Positions 1 to 6,758 of a DNA stretch of 12,711 nt are shown piece by piece. How positions within the stretch are numbered: position 1 is the first letter of the stretch; every line of letters starts with the position of its first letter. The stretch spans positions 1 to 12,711 of the forward strand of contig JAFRLP010000103.1 in the NCBI GenBank assembly GCA_017431185.1. Reading direction: 5' to 3'. The notes beneath the pieces were generated by a model that worked only from the letters and a program-made list of their open reading frames with translations, ran no database searches and was not told where the DNA came from. The DNA comes from Victivallales bacterium. GTDB taxonomy: Bacteria; Verrucomicrobiota; Lentisphaeria; Oligosphaerales; Oligosphaeraceae. The translations under genes were made by a program, and so were the position numbers.

Positions 1-60
1 TATGGGCTATCCAACAATAGGAGGCATCAACTAGATACCCAAATTATACAGCATTCTTCG

Positions 61-105
61 CTATGAACCGACCAGCAATTCGATGAGGGTGAAATTCCTT
101 TTCAT
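61..105 (-). pseudogene. Truncated pseudopilin-like gene remnant
   Basis: A 14-codon reading frame encodes [14 protein letters not shown] and then TAG. The first 12 residues are the canonical start of a type IV prepilin/pseudopilin (basic leader, then FTLIELLV). The hydrophobic helix, normally continuing VIAIIAIL, is cut after the first Val and replaced by Gly-Ser-stop. A good ribosome-binding site (CAGGAGAG, about 6 nt before the ATG) is retained. The remnant starts 50 nt downstream of the WbsX-like gene on the same strand, so it was probably the next gene of that operon. The rest of the gene was not found in positions 1-60. I read this as a broken gene left by a deletion or rearrangement; a functional 14-residue peptide is less likely. 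Confidence 0.75.
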
Positions 106-155
106 TCTTTGCTCTCCTGTATATGATGTGCTTAATGGAAAAACCGCTCTCTTTC

Positions 156-1283
156 CTAACGACATTGCGAAGTCACCTCTTTGATGGTGCGCAGATAGGC
201 GTCCTTCTGCACCGTGTCAGGCTCCAGATAACTGCCCTCCGTCCATTCATTCCAGGCATTGATGAAGAGAATGCGCTCGTCTTCAGGGCGTTCCCGAAGC
301 AGGGAGGCCAGTGTGCGCAACTCCTCGCCAAAGGCTTTGGCGTCAGGCTCCATCACTGGCAGCCAGGGATACCCGCCTGGACGGAACACGTCAGACTGCA
401 CACAGCGTGGCGTGGAATCCCAGCCCGCCGTCACCACAGGGAAATACGGGGCGGCCAAGGTGGTCAGCGCACGTTTCGCCAGATTAATGTAGTCTTTCGC
501 CTCGACGCCAAAGTCCAGGGTCGGGAACTGCGTTGCCCAGCGCGAACTGGTGCCAGCCGAATTGTAGCTGGTATAACTGTCGAAGCCGAGCACTTCCACC
601 CAATCCCGCTGGGGACAGACGCAGAACGGCTGGTTGTCCAGGTTGTCGTACCACACCGCATTCAGATGCACGCCTGGCAGCCCCGCCTGGCACGCCGTCT
701 CCCGCAGCTGCTCCAGCACACGCGCGGCCTTCTCGATGCCTCCCATCCTGGTGATGAAACTGTTGACGGCATAGATGGAGAAGTACGGCAGTCCCCCGAC
801 CCGCCAGTAGCCATCCTGGGTCATGTACCGCGTGACGACGTATTCCCAAACCTGGGTGACGTTTTCCGAGGTGATGGCACAGGGGTAGAGCATCTTCGGC
901 TTCATGGCGGAACCGTAGTTGCAGGGGTGGCGGTCACTCCAGTCATGGTTGGCCCACATCAGCGCGAATTTCAGCCTGTCGCGATTGGCGGCCTTCAGGA
1001 ACCCTTCGTCCAATGCGCGTTCCAGATACGGTCCGTCATACCAGTACCAGTCGAAGACGAAGGCGTCAATGCCTGCATCAGAGGCGGCGGAGATTTTCCG
1101 CGCCATCACCTGCGGGTCAGCCTCGTCCTCATATCCCCACAATGGGATACGCGGCTGGCGATGACCAGGAAAGCGGGGACGGGCGCATTTCATCAGCTCC
1201 CACTCCGTCCATCCTGGCCCATGGTACTCTTCGTTACGGGGGTCCAGATGATAATTGGGAAAGTAGTATGCGGCAATCTGCAT
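156..1283 (-). CDS. WbsX/GH99-like glycan-active protein
   Basis: A 375-residue protein that matches the WbsX family (Glyco_tran_WbsX, related to GH99 endo-mannosidase-type TIM barrels). Visible family signatures are AAYYFPNYH at 4-12, GPGWTEWELMK at 22-32, FDWYWYDGP at 77-85, FALMWANHDW at 106-115 and the C-terminal INAWNEWTEGSYLEPD at 341-356. Such proteins are annotated as lipopolysaccharide-synthesis proteins or as GH99-like hydrolases; in a Lentisphaerota-like catabolic neighbourhood a hydrolase role on a mannose-containing or sulfated glycan seems more likely, but the substrate cannot be read from sequence. No signal peptide is visible, so it should be cytoplasmic. The ATG at 1283 is preceded by CTTGAGGAACCACA, giving a GAGGA site at suitable spacing. 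It has its own promoter about 40 bp upstream, and a prepilin remnant lies just downstream. Confidence 0.88.
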   Translation of the reverse strand: MQIAAYYFPNYHLDPRNEEYHGPGWTEWELMKCARPRFPGHRQPRIPLWGYEDEADPQVMARKISAASDAGIDAFVFDWYWYDGPYLERALDEGFLKAANRDRLKFALMWANHDWSDRHPCNYGSAMKPKMLYPCAITSENVTQVWEYVVTRYMTQDGYWRVGGLPYFSIYAVNSFITRMGGIEKAARVLEQLRETACQAGLPGVHLNAVWYDNLDNQPFCVCPQRDWVEVLGFDSYTSYNSAGTSSRWATQFPTLDFGVEAKDYINLAKRALTTLAAPYFPVVTAGWDSTPRCVQSDVFRPGGYPWLPVMEPDAKAFGEELRTLASLLRERPEDERILFINAWNEWTEGSYLEPDTVQKDAYLRTIKEVTSQCR

Positions 1284-1322
1284 TGTGGTTCCTCAAGTTG
1301 GCGCGCCATGCGCCGATTGACT

Positions 1323-1351
1323 ATTATACGATTTTTCGGCAAGAGAAACAG
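1323..1351 (-). promoter_or_regulatory. Promoter of the WbsX-like gene (copy A)
   Basis: On the minus strand CTGTTT (1346-1351) is separated by 17 bp from a perfect TATAAT (1323-1328), which puts the transcription start near 1316 and gives a leader of about 33 nt before the ATG at 1283. The same arrangement, with related flanking sequence, recurs at 1924-1952. Confidence 0.65.
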
Positions 1352-1375
1352 GAACAATCATGAAAAAACAAGGAG

Positions 1376-1388
1376 AATCCTGCAAAAA
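1376..1388 (-). promoter_or_regulatory. Upstream activator-like site, copy A
   Basis: The minus-strand sequence TTTTTGCAGGATT lies 24 bp upstream of the -35 element of the WbsX-like promoter. The identical core TTTTGCAGGATT occurs at 1978-1989, 25 bp upstream of the second promoter. Conservation of both sequence and spacing suggests a regulator-binding site; the nearby AraC protein is an obvious candidate, but this is inference. Confidence 0.4.
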
Positions 1389-1446
1389 CCTTCGCCCCGT
1401 CCAATGGAGAGATTATCCACGGCAGCCTAATCATTCCAAGCCTATC

Positions 1447-1878
1447 TCAATTTGGCCTTGGACTGGCATAGCGCACGATGCGCCCTGGGTCAAGCCGCCA
1501 TTCTTTGGCATTGGCCCGCAGGGTGCGGATGGCGCGCGCCGCATCCAGATTCGGCGCAGGGAAGCGGTAGCCGCCCTGGTTGGCCGACCCCAGACGATAT
1601 TTGAGCACAAAGGCGGCAATGCCATGCTGATTCAGGTATTTCGCGTATGCCGTGCCCTCCTTGTCAACAGCATGGAAGGAGTACGCCCCTCCAGGACAGA
1701 CCACAATCCCTGGGGTCAGACGCCCGCCATCTTCAGGCAGATAGACCGTCAACTCCGGAATATCGCAGGGACGCTGCCCCTTCGCCAGCGGAGCATCCTC
1801 TGGCCATAGCCGAATGGTTTCCGCAGCCAGAGTCAATCCGCCAACGGCAAACCCAAGAAATATGTTTTTCCAAATCAT
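1447..1878 (-). pseudogene. Truncated secreted acetyl-esterase-like hydrolase
   Basis: From the ATG at 1878 the frame encodes 143 residues: a signal peptide (MIWKNIFLGFAVGGLTLAA), then ETIRLWPEDAPLAKG, the PGIVVCPGGAYSFHAVDKEG segment and AAFVLKYRLG. These are the N-terminal half of the alpha/beta hydrolases annotated as acetyl-xylan esterases or BD-FAE-like lipases. The frame ends after LDPGRI with VRYASPRPN and a stop, just where family members continue into the nucleophile elbow (G-x-S-A-G-G). The catalytic Ser, Asp and His, and roughly 130-150 residues, are therefore missing. Only about 160 bp separate this stop from the next gene, so a simple frameshift cannot hide the missing part; a deletion is more likely. 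AAGGAG lies 11 nt before the ATG. A longer in-frame start at 2067 is rejected because it would run through the promoter. Confidence 0.75.
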
Positions 1879-1923
1879 TGCGAAGAACGCTCCTTGATGG
1901 AATGATGCGTGCGTCTGTGAGTA

Positions 1924-1952
1924 ATTATACGATTTTCTCCCAAAGGAAACAA
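1924..1952 (-). promoter_or_regulatory. Promoter of the esterase remnant (copy B)
   Basis: The minus strand reads TTGTTT (1947-1952), 17 bp, then a perfect TATAAT (1924-1929). Transcription would begin near 1917, about 39 nt before the ATG at 1878. Spacing and flanks match copy A. The promoter looks intact although the gene it serves is truncated. Confidence 0.65.
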
Positions 1953-1977
1953 TAACAATTATGGAAAAAATTAGCAC

Positions 1978-1989
1978 AATCCTGCAAAA
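1978..1989 (-). promoter_or_regulatory. Upstream activator-like site, copy B
   Basis: TTTTGCAGGATT on the minus strand, 25 bp upstream of the copy B -35 element and identical in its core to the site at 1376-1388. It lies in the divergent region between the esterase remnant and the AraC gene, a usual place for an AraC-family binding site. Confidence 0.4.
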
Positions 1990-2033
1990 TATAGGTTTCA
2001 TAAAAAGGTCTGCGACTACTTGCTGTTTAGGTA

Positions 2034-2052
2034 GAAAAAAGCCCCTTTTTTC
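2034..2052. repeat. Short perfect inverted repeat
   Basis: GAAAAAAG, three C, then CTTTTTTC form a perfect 8-bp inverted repeat. It lies between the divergent esterase remnant and the AraC gene, upstream of the AraC start. It could be an operator or a weak bidirectional terminator; being mostly A-T it would be a poor RNA hairpin. Confidence 0.3.
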
Positions 2053-2060
2053 CAATTCGC

Positions 2061-2089
2061 TGGACAATCTGCCGAATACCCGCTATTGT
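2061..2089 (+). promoter_or_regulatory. Possible promoter of the AraC gene
   Basis: TGGACA (2061-2066) is followed after 17 bp by TATTGT (2084-2089). An overlapping TATTAT at 2091-2096 is an alternative -10 without a good -35. The position about 35-60 bp before the ATG at 2126 is reasonable, but the match to consensus is only moderate. Confidence 0.25.
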
Positions 2090-2125
2090 ATATTATCCTT
2101 TTCACTCCCCTTTCAGGATTGGCCA

Positions 2126-3031
2126 ATGAAATACTTCCAGTTAAAAGACATGCGCAATAACGGTTTGCCTCTGGTTTACAGGGACATCCCCCAGGGCACA
2201 TCCATTGAACTGCACAGGCACGACTACATTGAACTGGTGTTCGTGCATGGCGGCAATGGCGTTCATCTCCTGCAAGGACGGGATGGCCTGCTGGCCACCT
2301 CCATCATCAAAGGCGACGTCTTCACCATCCTGCCTGGCGAATGCCATGCCTATCGCGATTGTCGGGAGTTCCGCATCTACAACCTGTGCATCAGCGCCGA
2401 CTATCTTCAGGGGCTGGCGCCGGAACTCAGCAAAATGGAGCACTACGCCCAATTCTTCTCTCTGGACAGAAAAGACTGCACACCGCGGCTTCACCTTTCC
2501 CCCACCGCCTTCCAGCAGGTCGAATTCCACATGCGGCAAATCGTCAGTGCCCTCAATTCCCACCGCAGCACCCGCACTTGGGCCATTCAGGTCTCCCTGG
2601 AAAATCTGCTTCTCTCCGTATTCGACAGTGACAGCAGCTCCATCGCGACCGCCACTGTCGAGGCGACGACAGACGAGAGGCTGTTCCAGTCCATCGAGCG
2701 CCTGGAACTGCATCCCGAACGCCCATTGAAACTTCAGGAGGAGGCACGGCTTTCGGGAATGAGCCTGTCAAGTTACGCGCATAAATTCAGACAGGCGGTT
2801 GGCTACGCCCCCAACGAGTACGTGACCTTCCTGCGGCTGGAGAAGGCGCGCCGACAAATCGAGGAGACCAACCGCCCGCTGACCGACATTGCGCTGGACT
2901 GCGGATTCTGCGACAGCAACTATCTGACCAGGCAGTTCCGCAAGCGCTACGGCATCACTCCTGCGCGTCATCGCCGTTCCCTCCGCTTCTATCCGGGCAC
3001 CAGCCAAACCGCCCCCAGCCTTTCGCGCTGA
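2126..3031 (+). CDS. AraC-family transcriptional regulator
   Basis: A 301-residue protein with AraC/XylS architecture. Residues about 30-75 form a cupin-type sensor domain (LHRHDYIEL, then GDVFTILPGECHAY). Residues about 202-282 hold the two helix-turn-helix motifs, the first LKLQEEARLSGMSLSSYAHK, the second TDIALDCGFCDSNYLTRQF followed by RKRYGITPARHR. Length is typical for the family. The ATG at 2126 is chosen because AGGA lies 7 nt before it and because the longer frame from 1961 would start inside the promoter of the divergent gene. Its neighbours suggest it senses a sugar or oligosaccharide and controls nearby esterase and WbsX-like genes; the repeated TTTTGCAGGATT sites are candidate targets. 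Ligand and targets are inference. Confidence 0.92.
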   Translation: MKYFQLKDMRNNGLPLVYRDIPQGTSIELHRHDYIELVFVHGGNGVHLLQGRDGLLATSIIKGDVFTILPGECHAYRDCREFRIYNLCISADYLQGLAPELSKMEHYAQFFSLDRKDCTPRLHLSPTAFQQVEFHMRQIVSALNSHRSTRTWAIQVSLENLLLSVFDSDSSSIATATVEATTDERLFQSIERLELHPERPLKLQEEARLSGMSLSSYAHKFRQAVGYAPNEYVTFLRLEKARRQIEETNRPLTDIALDCGFCDSNYLTRQFRKRYGITPARHRRSLRFYPGTSQTAPSLSR

Positions 3032-3115
3032 ATGCCAAAAACGGTCCAGGCCAATGCACTTCGATGTTTCAAAAGCCCATGGCACACAGGCGGGGACTCT
3101 GGCGGCGCATCCTGT

Positions 3116-5032
3116 TCAGCGGCATGGGTCGGTCAAATGCGGCAGCGCACTGCTTTCCCGCAGTTCCGGCCTGACCGCCCGATGGATTTCCGGCAGGTCG
3201 GCGACCCGCAGAAAACCAGGCGGAACCATGGCCTGGGGACAGATTGAATTGGGCACGTCGAACAACGCCGCGTAGGAGAGAAGGGCATTCACCAGAATCG
3301 TTCTGTCCGCCAGTTCCGGCGCCAGGAATGCCGCGAACAAGGCGGGGACTGCGGACTGTCCCGCTCCAATCAGAGTGATTTTCCGGACGCCGTTCTGCCG
3401 CATCAGTTTCATTGCGCCAAGGATTCCCGCCGTCATCAGGCCGAGGATGGGGCGGTCCAGCAGCAGCGAACAGGCGGAATAGTGGTAAACGTCTCCATAG
3501 ACAGCCCCGAATTCCTTGCCTAGAAGGTCGCAGCCGGACGGGCTCATTTCGCCAATCAGGAGCGGATCGAAGGAAAGGCAGCCACAGTCGGGAAAATCAC
3601 GCATCCACTCCGCAAGTTCCTGACGGTAGTCCTCGTGCGGAATGTAAAGGAGTGACTCCGCAGGAAATTCGGCGTGGTAGAGAACACGGGAAAAATGGAG
3701 CACGCCCAGCGGCAGTTCGCCGTCCTCCAGCAGGAAACGCGAAAAATACGGTTCGGCCAGGACATCGGGACGCAGAATCCTGTAATCCACTGGAGGCGCG
3801 TCCAGGTCAATCCCCAAAATCCGTGCCGTCCTTTTCCTGAGTTCGGACACGGGCAATGGCTCCCGCCGCTGTTCGCATTGTCTCAGTTCCTCCTTCAGCC
3901 TCTGCGCGGCTGTCTTTACGCCAGGCAGGCTGAAGACGGACGGGACTGTCAGGACTTTCAGTTTCTCGTCGGGGATACTCGGTAGCCTGGACTCCGGCGC
4001 GGGGGCAGCGGGCAGACCGGCCAGTTCAAATAGGAATTGACGGCACTCCCGCTGCTGCTCCCGCCAAAGGCCGTGGCTGTTCGGCCCGATGAAAATCCGT
4101 GCGTCCCTTTCGCAGCCGAGCAGGCGGTAGATTTTGCGCACGTCCTCATAGGCCTCCCTGGAGCCCCGGACATCGAAGATATCGTCCTTTTCACCGGAAA
4201 GCAGGATGGGACGTGGCGCGGCTGCAATCAGCAGGTCGGCCATTTCCAGTCCGGCGGCTGCCAGTCCGGGCGGAATCTGCTCGGCGTCCGCCGGAAGTTC
4301 GTTTTCCACATTGTGTGTCCATGAGGTGATGTAGCAGCTCGACACCGCTCCGGCGACACGGCTCTCCCATGCGTTGAGCAAGGCCGTCATTGTCCCGCCG
4401 CCAGAGCAGCCGATGACATAGACCCGTTCAGGATCGATTTCCGGACGGGAAAGCAGGTAATCCAGGCCGCGGATGGCATCCCAAGCCCGCCAGACGCCGA
4501 ACCAGGAGCCGCATCCAACCAGCAGTTTGCCCACCTGGTTGTGACCGCGGACATTCTGGCTGAACTTCAAATCAGGGAACCGCATCCTCTCGCCCTGGTC
4601 CAGCGGGTCAATGGTCAGAACGGCCATTCCGCCGGAGGCAAGGGCCAGATTCAACTCCTTTCCGTGGTCGTTGATTTTCCCGGTGAGATTGTGCCCGCAG
4701 AGGTGCAGTGCTACAGGCAGCCTCCCGGATGCGTGCAGCGGGCGGATGAAATTGCCGGTGACAGGATAGTCGGGCACTGAGTCAAACAGGACGTTATCTA
4801 CCACCAGTCCATCGGCCTGGAAGGAGGATGTCACGCGGGGGCGCAACGGAGTGCGCTCCTGCTGCCCGAAGGGAAAGACGGAGCGGATTTTTGACCGGAC
4901 CTCCATTACATAGCGTTCGCCGTCCTGCCTGCTTTTGAGCGAGGCAATCCGTTCAGCGCGTGCGCGTTCATTCTGGCGGAACTGCCTCACATAGTATTCA
5001 TTTACCAAATTGCCGCAGAGCCTTCTTTCCAT
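3116..5032 (-). CDS. Two-domain alpha/beta hydrolase (acetyl-xylan-esterase-like)
   Basis: A 638-residue protein read from the ATG at 5032. The first domain (about 75-340) is an alpha/beta hydrolase of the acetyl-xylan-esterase/dienelactone-hydrolase type: LHLCGHNLTGK at 109-119, the nucleophile elbow VIGCSGGG with Ser210, an acid within GEKDDIFD at 280-287, and His320 in GPNSHGL. The second half (about 370-638) also looks hydrolase-like, but its elbow reads IGAGQSA, with Gly where the nucleophile should be, so it is probably inactive or structural. No signal peptide is seen. A likely role is de-acylation of a polysaccharide or its oligomers. A GTG at 5155 would add 41 residues, but a Shine-Dalgarno-like GCAGGA precedes 5032 and the added part carries no family signature. 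It converges with the AraC gene, 84 bp apart, with no obvious terminator. Confidence 0.82.
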   Translation of the reverse strand: MERRLCGNLVNEYYVRQFRQNERARAERIASLKSRQDGERYVMEVRSKIRSVFPFGQQERTPLRPRVTSSFQADGLVVDNVLFDSVPDYPVTGNFIRPLHASGRLPVALHLCGHNLTGKINDHGKELNLALASGGMAVLTIDPLDQGERMRFPDLKFSQNVRGHNQVGKLLVGCGSWFGVWRAWDAIRGLDYLLSRPEIDPERVYVIGCSGGGTMTALLNAWESRVAGAVSSCYITSWTHNVENELPADAEQIPPGLAAAGLEMADLLIAAAPRPILLSGEKDDIFDVRGSREAYEDVRKIYRLLGCERDARIFIGPNSHGLWREQQRECRQFLFELAGLPAAPAPESRLPSIPDEKLKVLTVPSVFSLPGVKTAAQRLKEELRQCEQRREPLPVSELRKRTARILGIDLDAPPVDYRILRPDVLAEPYFSRFLLEDGELPLGVLHFSRVLYHAEFPAESLLYIPHEDYRQELAEWMRDFPDCGCLSFDPLLIGEMSPSGCDLLGKEFGAVYGDVYHYSACSLLLDRPILGLMTAGILGAMKLMRQNGVRKITLIGAGQSAVPALFAAFLAPELADRTILVNALLSYAALFDVPNSICPQAMVPPGFLRVADLPEIHRAVRPELRESSALPHLTDPCR

Positions 5033-5043
5033 GCTACAAATTT

Positions 5044-5074
5044 CCTGCAAAAATCGTGATGTCAACGATGCAGG
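5044..5074. repeat. Bulged inverted repeat at the hydrolase start
   Basis: The plus strand reads CCTGCA-AAAA-TCGT, a 7-base spacer, then ACGA-TGCAGG. The arms pair over 10 bp except for an unpaired AAAA in the left arm. On the minus strand the left arm reads ATTTTTGCAGG, resembling the activator-like sites at 1376 and 1978 and overlapping the Shine-Dalgarno region of the hydrolase gene starting at 5032. It could be an operator or an mRNA hairpin that controls translation. Confidence 0.4.
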
Positions 5075-5166
5075 GCTTACAATATCATCCTTTTCCTGAT
5101 TTTCCAGTTCATGCCTGACAGTTCGGAAAATCGGGAGCGGCGATTGCAAGACCACCGTCCAACCCT

Positions 5167-5201
5167 GCGGTTATTTTGCCTGTGACGGCTGGCAAAACCG
5201 C
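5167..5201. repeat. Second bulged inverted repeat in the divergent spacer
   Basis: GCGG-TTA-TTTTGCC, a 10-base spacer, then GGCAAAA-CCGC. The arms pair over 11 bp with a 3-base bulge (TTA). It lies midway between the two divergent genes at 5032 and 5293, where a dimeric regulator could act on both. Confidence 0.4.
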
Positions 5202-5231
5202 ATTGCGCCATTATTGTAAAAGGCAATCGTG

Positions 5232-5260
5232 TTGGCGACGACGAACCCGACGTCGATACA
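5232..5260 (+). promoter_or_regulatory. Possible promoter of the PLC-like/NPCBM gene
   Basis: TTGGCG (5232-5237) and GATACA (5255-5260) are 17 bp apart, placing a transcription start about 26 nt before the ATG at 5293. The match is moderate. Confidence 0.3.
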
Positions 5261-5292
5261 TTTCACTCACCAGGGCACAGAGGAACAACATC

Positions 5293-6600
5293 ATGTCCGC
5301 AATTCATCCTGAAATTGGCCGACGCGCCTTCGAGTCGCTTCCAGCAGACGAGCAGGAATTTTGGGAATCAGTACGACACGAATTGCCCGGCCATTGTGAT
5401 TTGCCCGATTTGCATTTGGCCTCCCAATGGGACAACTCCGGCAAAGAGGCCTGGTATGCCCGATACGATGTCCTGCCCAATGGGCGATGCACACCCCATG
5501 GTCCTGTGGACCCGAACTGGGTCAGCGCGGCGCTGGGCGGACTGCCCGATGCGTCGAAGAGTCTTTACGCCCTGCGGTATTTCATGAAGAAGACCACGGA
5601 GCGGATTCGGAAAAGGGACGTCGCGGAGGCAGCCCGTTTTTCCGGTTCGCTGGCGCACATGATTCAGGACTGCAGTACGCCCGGCCATGTCATGAACAAC
5701 ATCACCCTCAACCACCTGTTTCCCGCACGGGGCGGAAAGTTGGTCCCGCTGCATTCCACCATCGATTTCTGGCCATTGCCCCCCTGCGGGGTGAAACCGA
5801 AGCCTGCGCTTCTTGGCCGGTCCGTGGAGGAGGCGGCATTCCTTCTGAATGAGACCCTGTTGCGGAACGCCGAAGCCATGAGCGGGGATATCGTCCCGCT
5901 CTGCCAGGCAATCCAGCGCGGACAGAAGAAGGCCGTTGACCGAATCATGCGGAAATGGAACGGCGAGTCGGTTCGCCTCACGGCCTCGGCCTGGCATACG
6001 GTTTTTTCCCTTGCCCATCGGCGGATTCCAGCGGAGCAGCAACGGAGATTCAGTGCGCTGGACTTGACCCGACTGCCCATGGTCCACGAGATTTCCCCAA
6101 AGTTCGACCGGCGGAAGTTCATCGCGTCCGGCATTCCCTTCTATGACTGCATCTATCCCGAATGCGACCCTGCGCGCAGCCGCCTTTCCACCGACCGCAT
6201 CCCCTTTGAGCCGGCAGTCAACACATCGTATGACGGAAATGGGACGGCCATCCCGTCCGCCTTGCTCAGCGGCGGCAAGCGGGTTGGCGGCCACAGCATC
6301 GCGGCTGGCTCCTACGGGGTGGCGTCCTTCCGCGTGCCTGGCAAACTGTATTCGGAATTTGACGTCCTGGCCGGAGTACACCCAGACTCGGAGTCCGCAG
6401 CCGAAGTGACGTTTGCCGTCTGGTGCCCTGAAGCCGACAACCCGCTTCTGGCAATCGGCAAAGCCTCCAAGGAGGCCGATGCGCTGCATTTCCGCGTCCG
6501 CCTCCCCCGACAATGCCATACGCTGTGCCTGCTGTCCGCCGGCGGCAATTCCAGGTTGTCCGTGGTCTGGCTGAACCCGACGCTTTTCGCGGCCAACTGA
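5293..6600 (+). CDS. Zinc PLC/S1-P1-nuclease-like protein with NPCBM-like domain
   Basis: A 435-residue protein with two apparent domains. The N-terminal part (about 5-240) is helical and carries HMIQDCSTPGH at 122-132. This is the H-x3-D-x5-H signature seen in zinc-dependent phospholipase C and S1/P1 nucleases, with His122, Asp126 and His132 as likely zinc ligands. The C-terminal part (about 298-433) resembles an NPCBM sugar-binding module: VGGHSIAAGSYGVASFRVPG, then YSEFDVLAGVHPD, EVTFAVW and a VVWLNPTLF ending. Together they suggest a metal-dependent phosphoesterase or hydrolase directed to a glycan, though substrate and activity are unproven. No signal peptide is visible. The ATG at 5293 has AGAGGA about 8 nt upstream; the longer frame from 5176 runs through the divergent spacer and is not preferred. 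Domain calls come from motif recognition only. Confidence 0.65.
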   Translation: MSAIHPEIGRRAFESLPADEQEFWESVRHELPGHCDLPDLHLASQWDNSGKEAWYARYDVLPNGRCTPHGPVDPNWVSAALGGLPDASKSLYALRYFMKKTTERIRKRDVAEAARFSGSLAHMIQDCSTPGHVMNNITLNHLFPARGGKLVPLHSTIDFWPLPPCGVKPKPALLGRSVEEAAFLLNETLLRNAEAMSGDIVPLCQAIQRGQKKAVDRIMRKWNGESVRLTASAWHTVFSLAHRRIPAEQQRRFSALDLTRLPMVHEISPKFDRRKFIASGIPFYDCIYPECDPARSRLSTDRIPFEPAVNTSYDGNGTAIPSALLSGGKRVGGHSIAAGSYGVASFRVPGKLYSEFDVLAGVHPDSESAAEVTFAVWCPEADNPLLAIGKASKEADALHFRVRLPRQCHTLCLLSAGGNSRLSVVWLNPTLFAAN

Positions 6601-6618
6601 ACGCGCCTGGCGCGGGAA

Positions 6619-6642
6619 CCCGCCCAGACTTGGCAGGGCGGG
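6619..6642 (+). terminator. GC-rich hairpin after the PLC-like gene
   Basis: CCCGCCC, a 10-base loop, GGGCGGG: a perfect 7-bp stem that begins 18 nt after the stop at 6600. There is no T-tract behind it, so it is not a canonical intrinsic terminator, but its position suits transcript end formation or 3'-end protection. Confidence 0.4.
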
Positions 6643-6684
6643 ATGCCCCCTCCATCCAGGAAAGTACAGATTGACCAAAATAGA

Positions 6685-6693
6685 TACAGGAAT
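6685..6693 (+). promoter_or_regulatory. Variant of the upstream activator-like site (copy D)
   Basis: TACAGGAAT resembles the TGCAGGATT element upstream of the two minus-strand promoters. It lies 31 bp before a -35 element rather than 24-25 bp and is followed by a T6 run, as in the other two copies. The match is weaker. Confidence 0.25.
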
Positions 6694-6724
6694 GTCGATT
6701 TCATCTTTTTTCGTGGATGGAATA

Positions 6725-6752
6725 TTGCTTTTTGATGAAGGATTACTATAAT
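6725..6752 (+). promoter_or_regulatory. Promoter of the pseudopilin/GH42-like operon
   Basis: TTGCTT (6725-6730), a 16-bp spacer and a perfect TATAAT (6747-6752). Transcription would begin near 6759 and leave an unusually long leader of about 180 nt before the ATG at 6942. The local sequence is AT-rich in contrast to the surrounding genes. Confidence 0.6.
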
Positions 6753-6758
6753 TTATTA

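Noticed and set aside
1..60. TATAAT on the minus strand near 43-48
   Set aside because: No acceptable -35 element lies 16-18 bp upstream, and no gene start follows before the window edge.
123..1430. A 435-codon open frame on the plus strand
   Set aside because: It is antisense to the WbsX-like gene, shows no family motif and has the Arg/Pro/His-rich composition of a shadow frame in GC-rich DNA.
1961..2125. 55-residue N-terminal extension of the AraC protein
   Set aside because: The ATG at 1961 lies inside the promoter region of the divergent gene; the ATG at 2126 has an AGGA site and starts at the usual place for the family.
3032..3115. Terminator between the convergent AraC and hydrolase genes
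   Set aside because: I looked for a stem followed by a T-tract on both strands and found none that was convincing.
5033..5155. 41-residue extension of the hydrolase from a GTG
   Set aside because: It reads through the inverted repeat and the ribosome-site region, and carries no family signature; the ATG at 5032 is preferred.
5368..6678. A 436-codon open frame on the minus strand
   Set aside because: It lies opposite the PLC-like/NPCBM gene, which has recognisable motifs and a ribosome site; the antisense protein has none.
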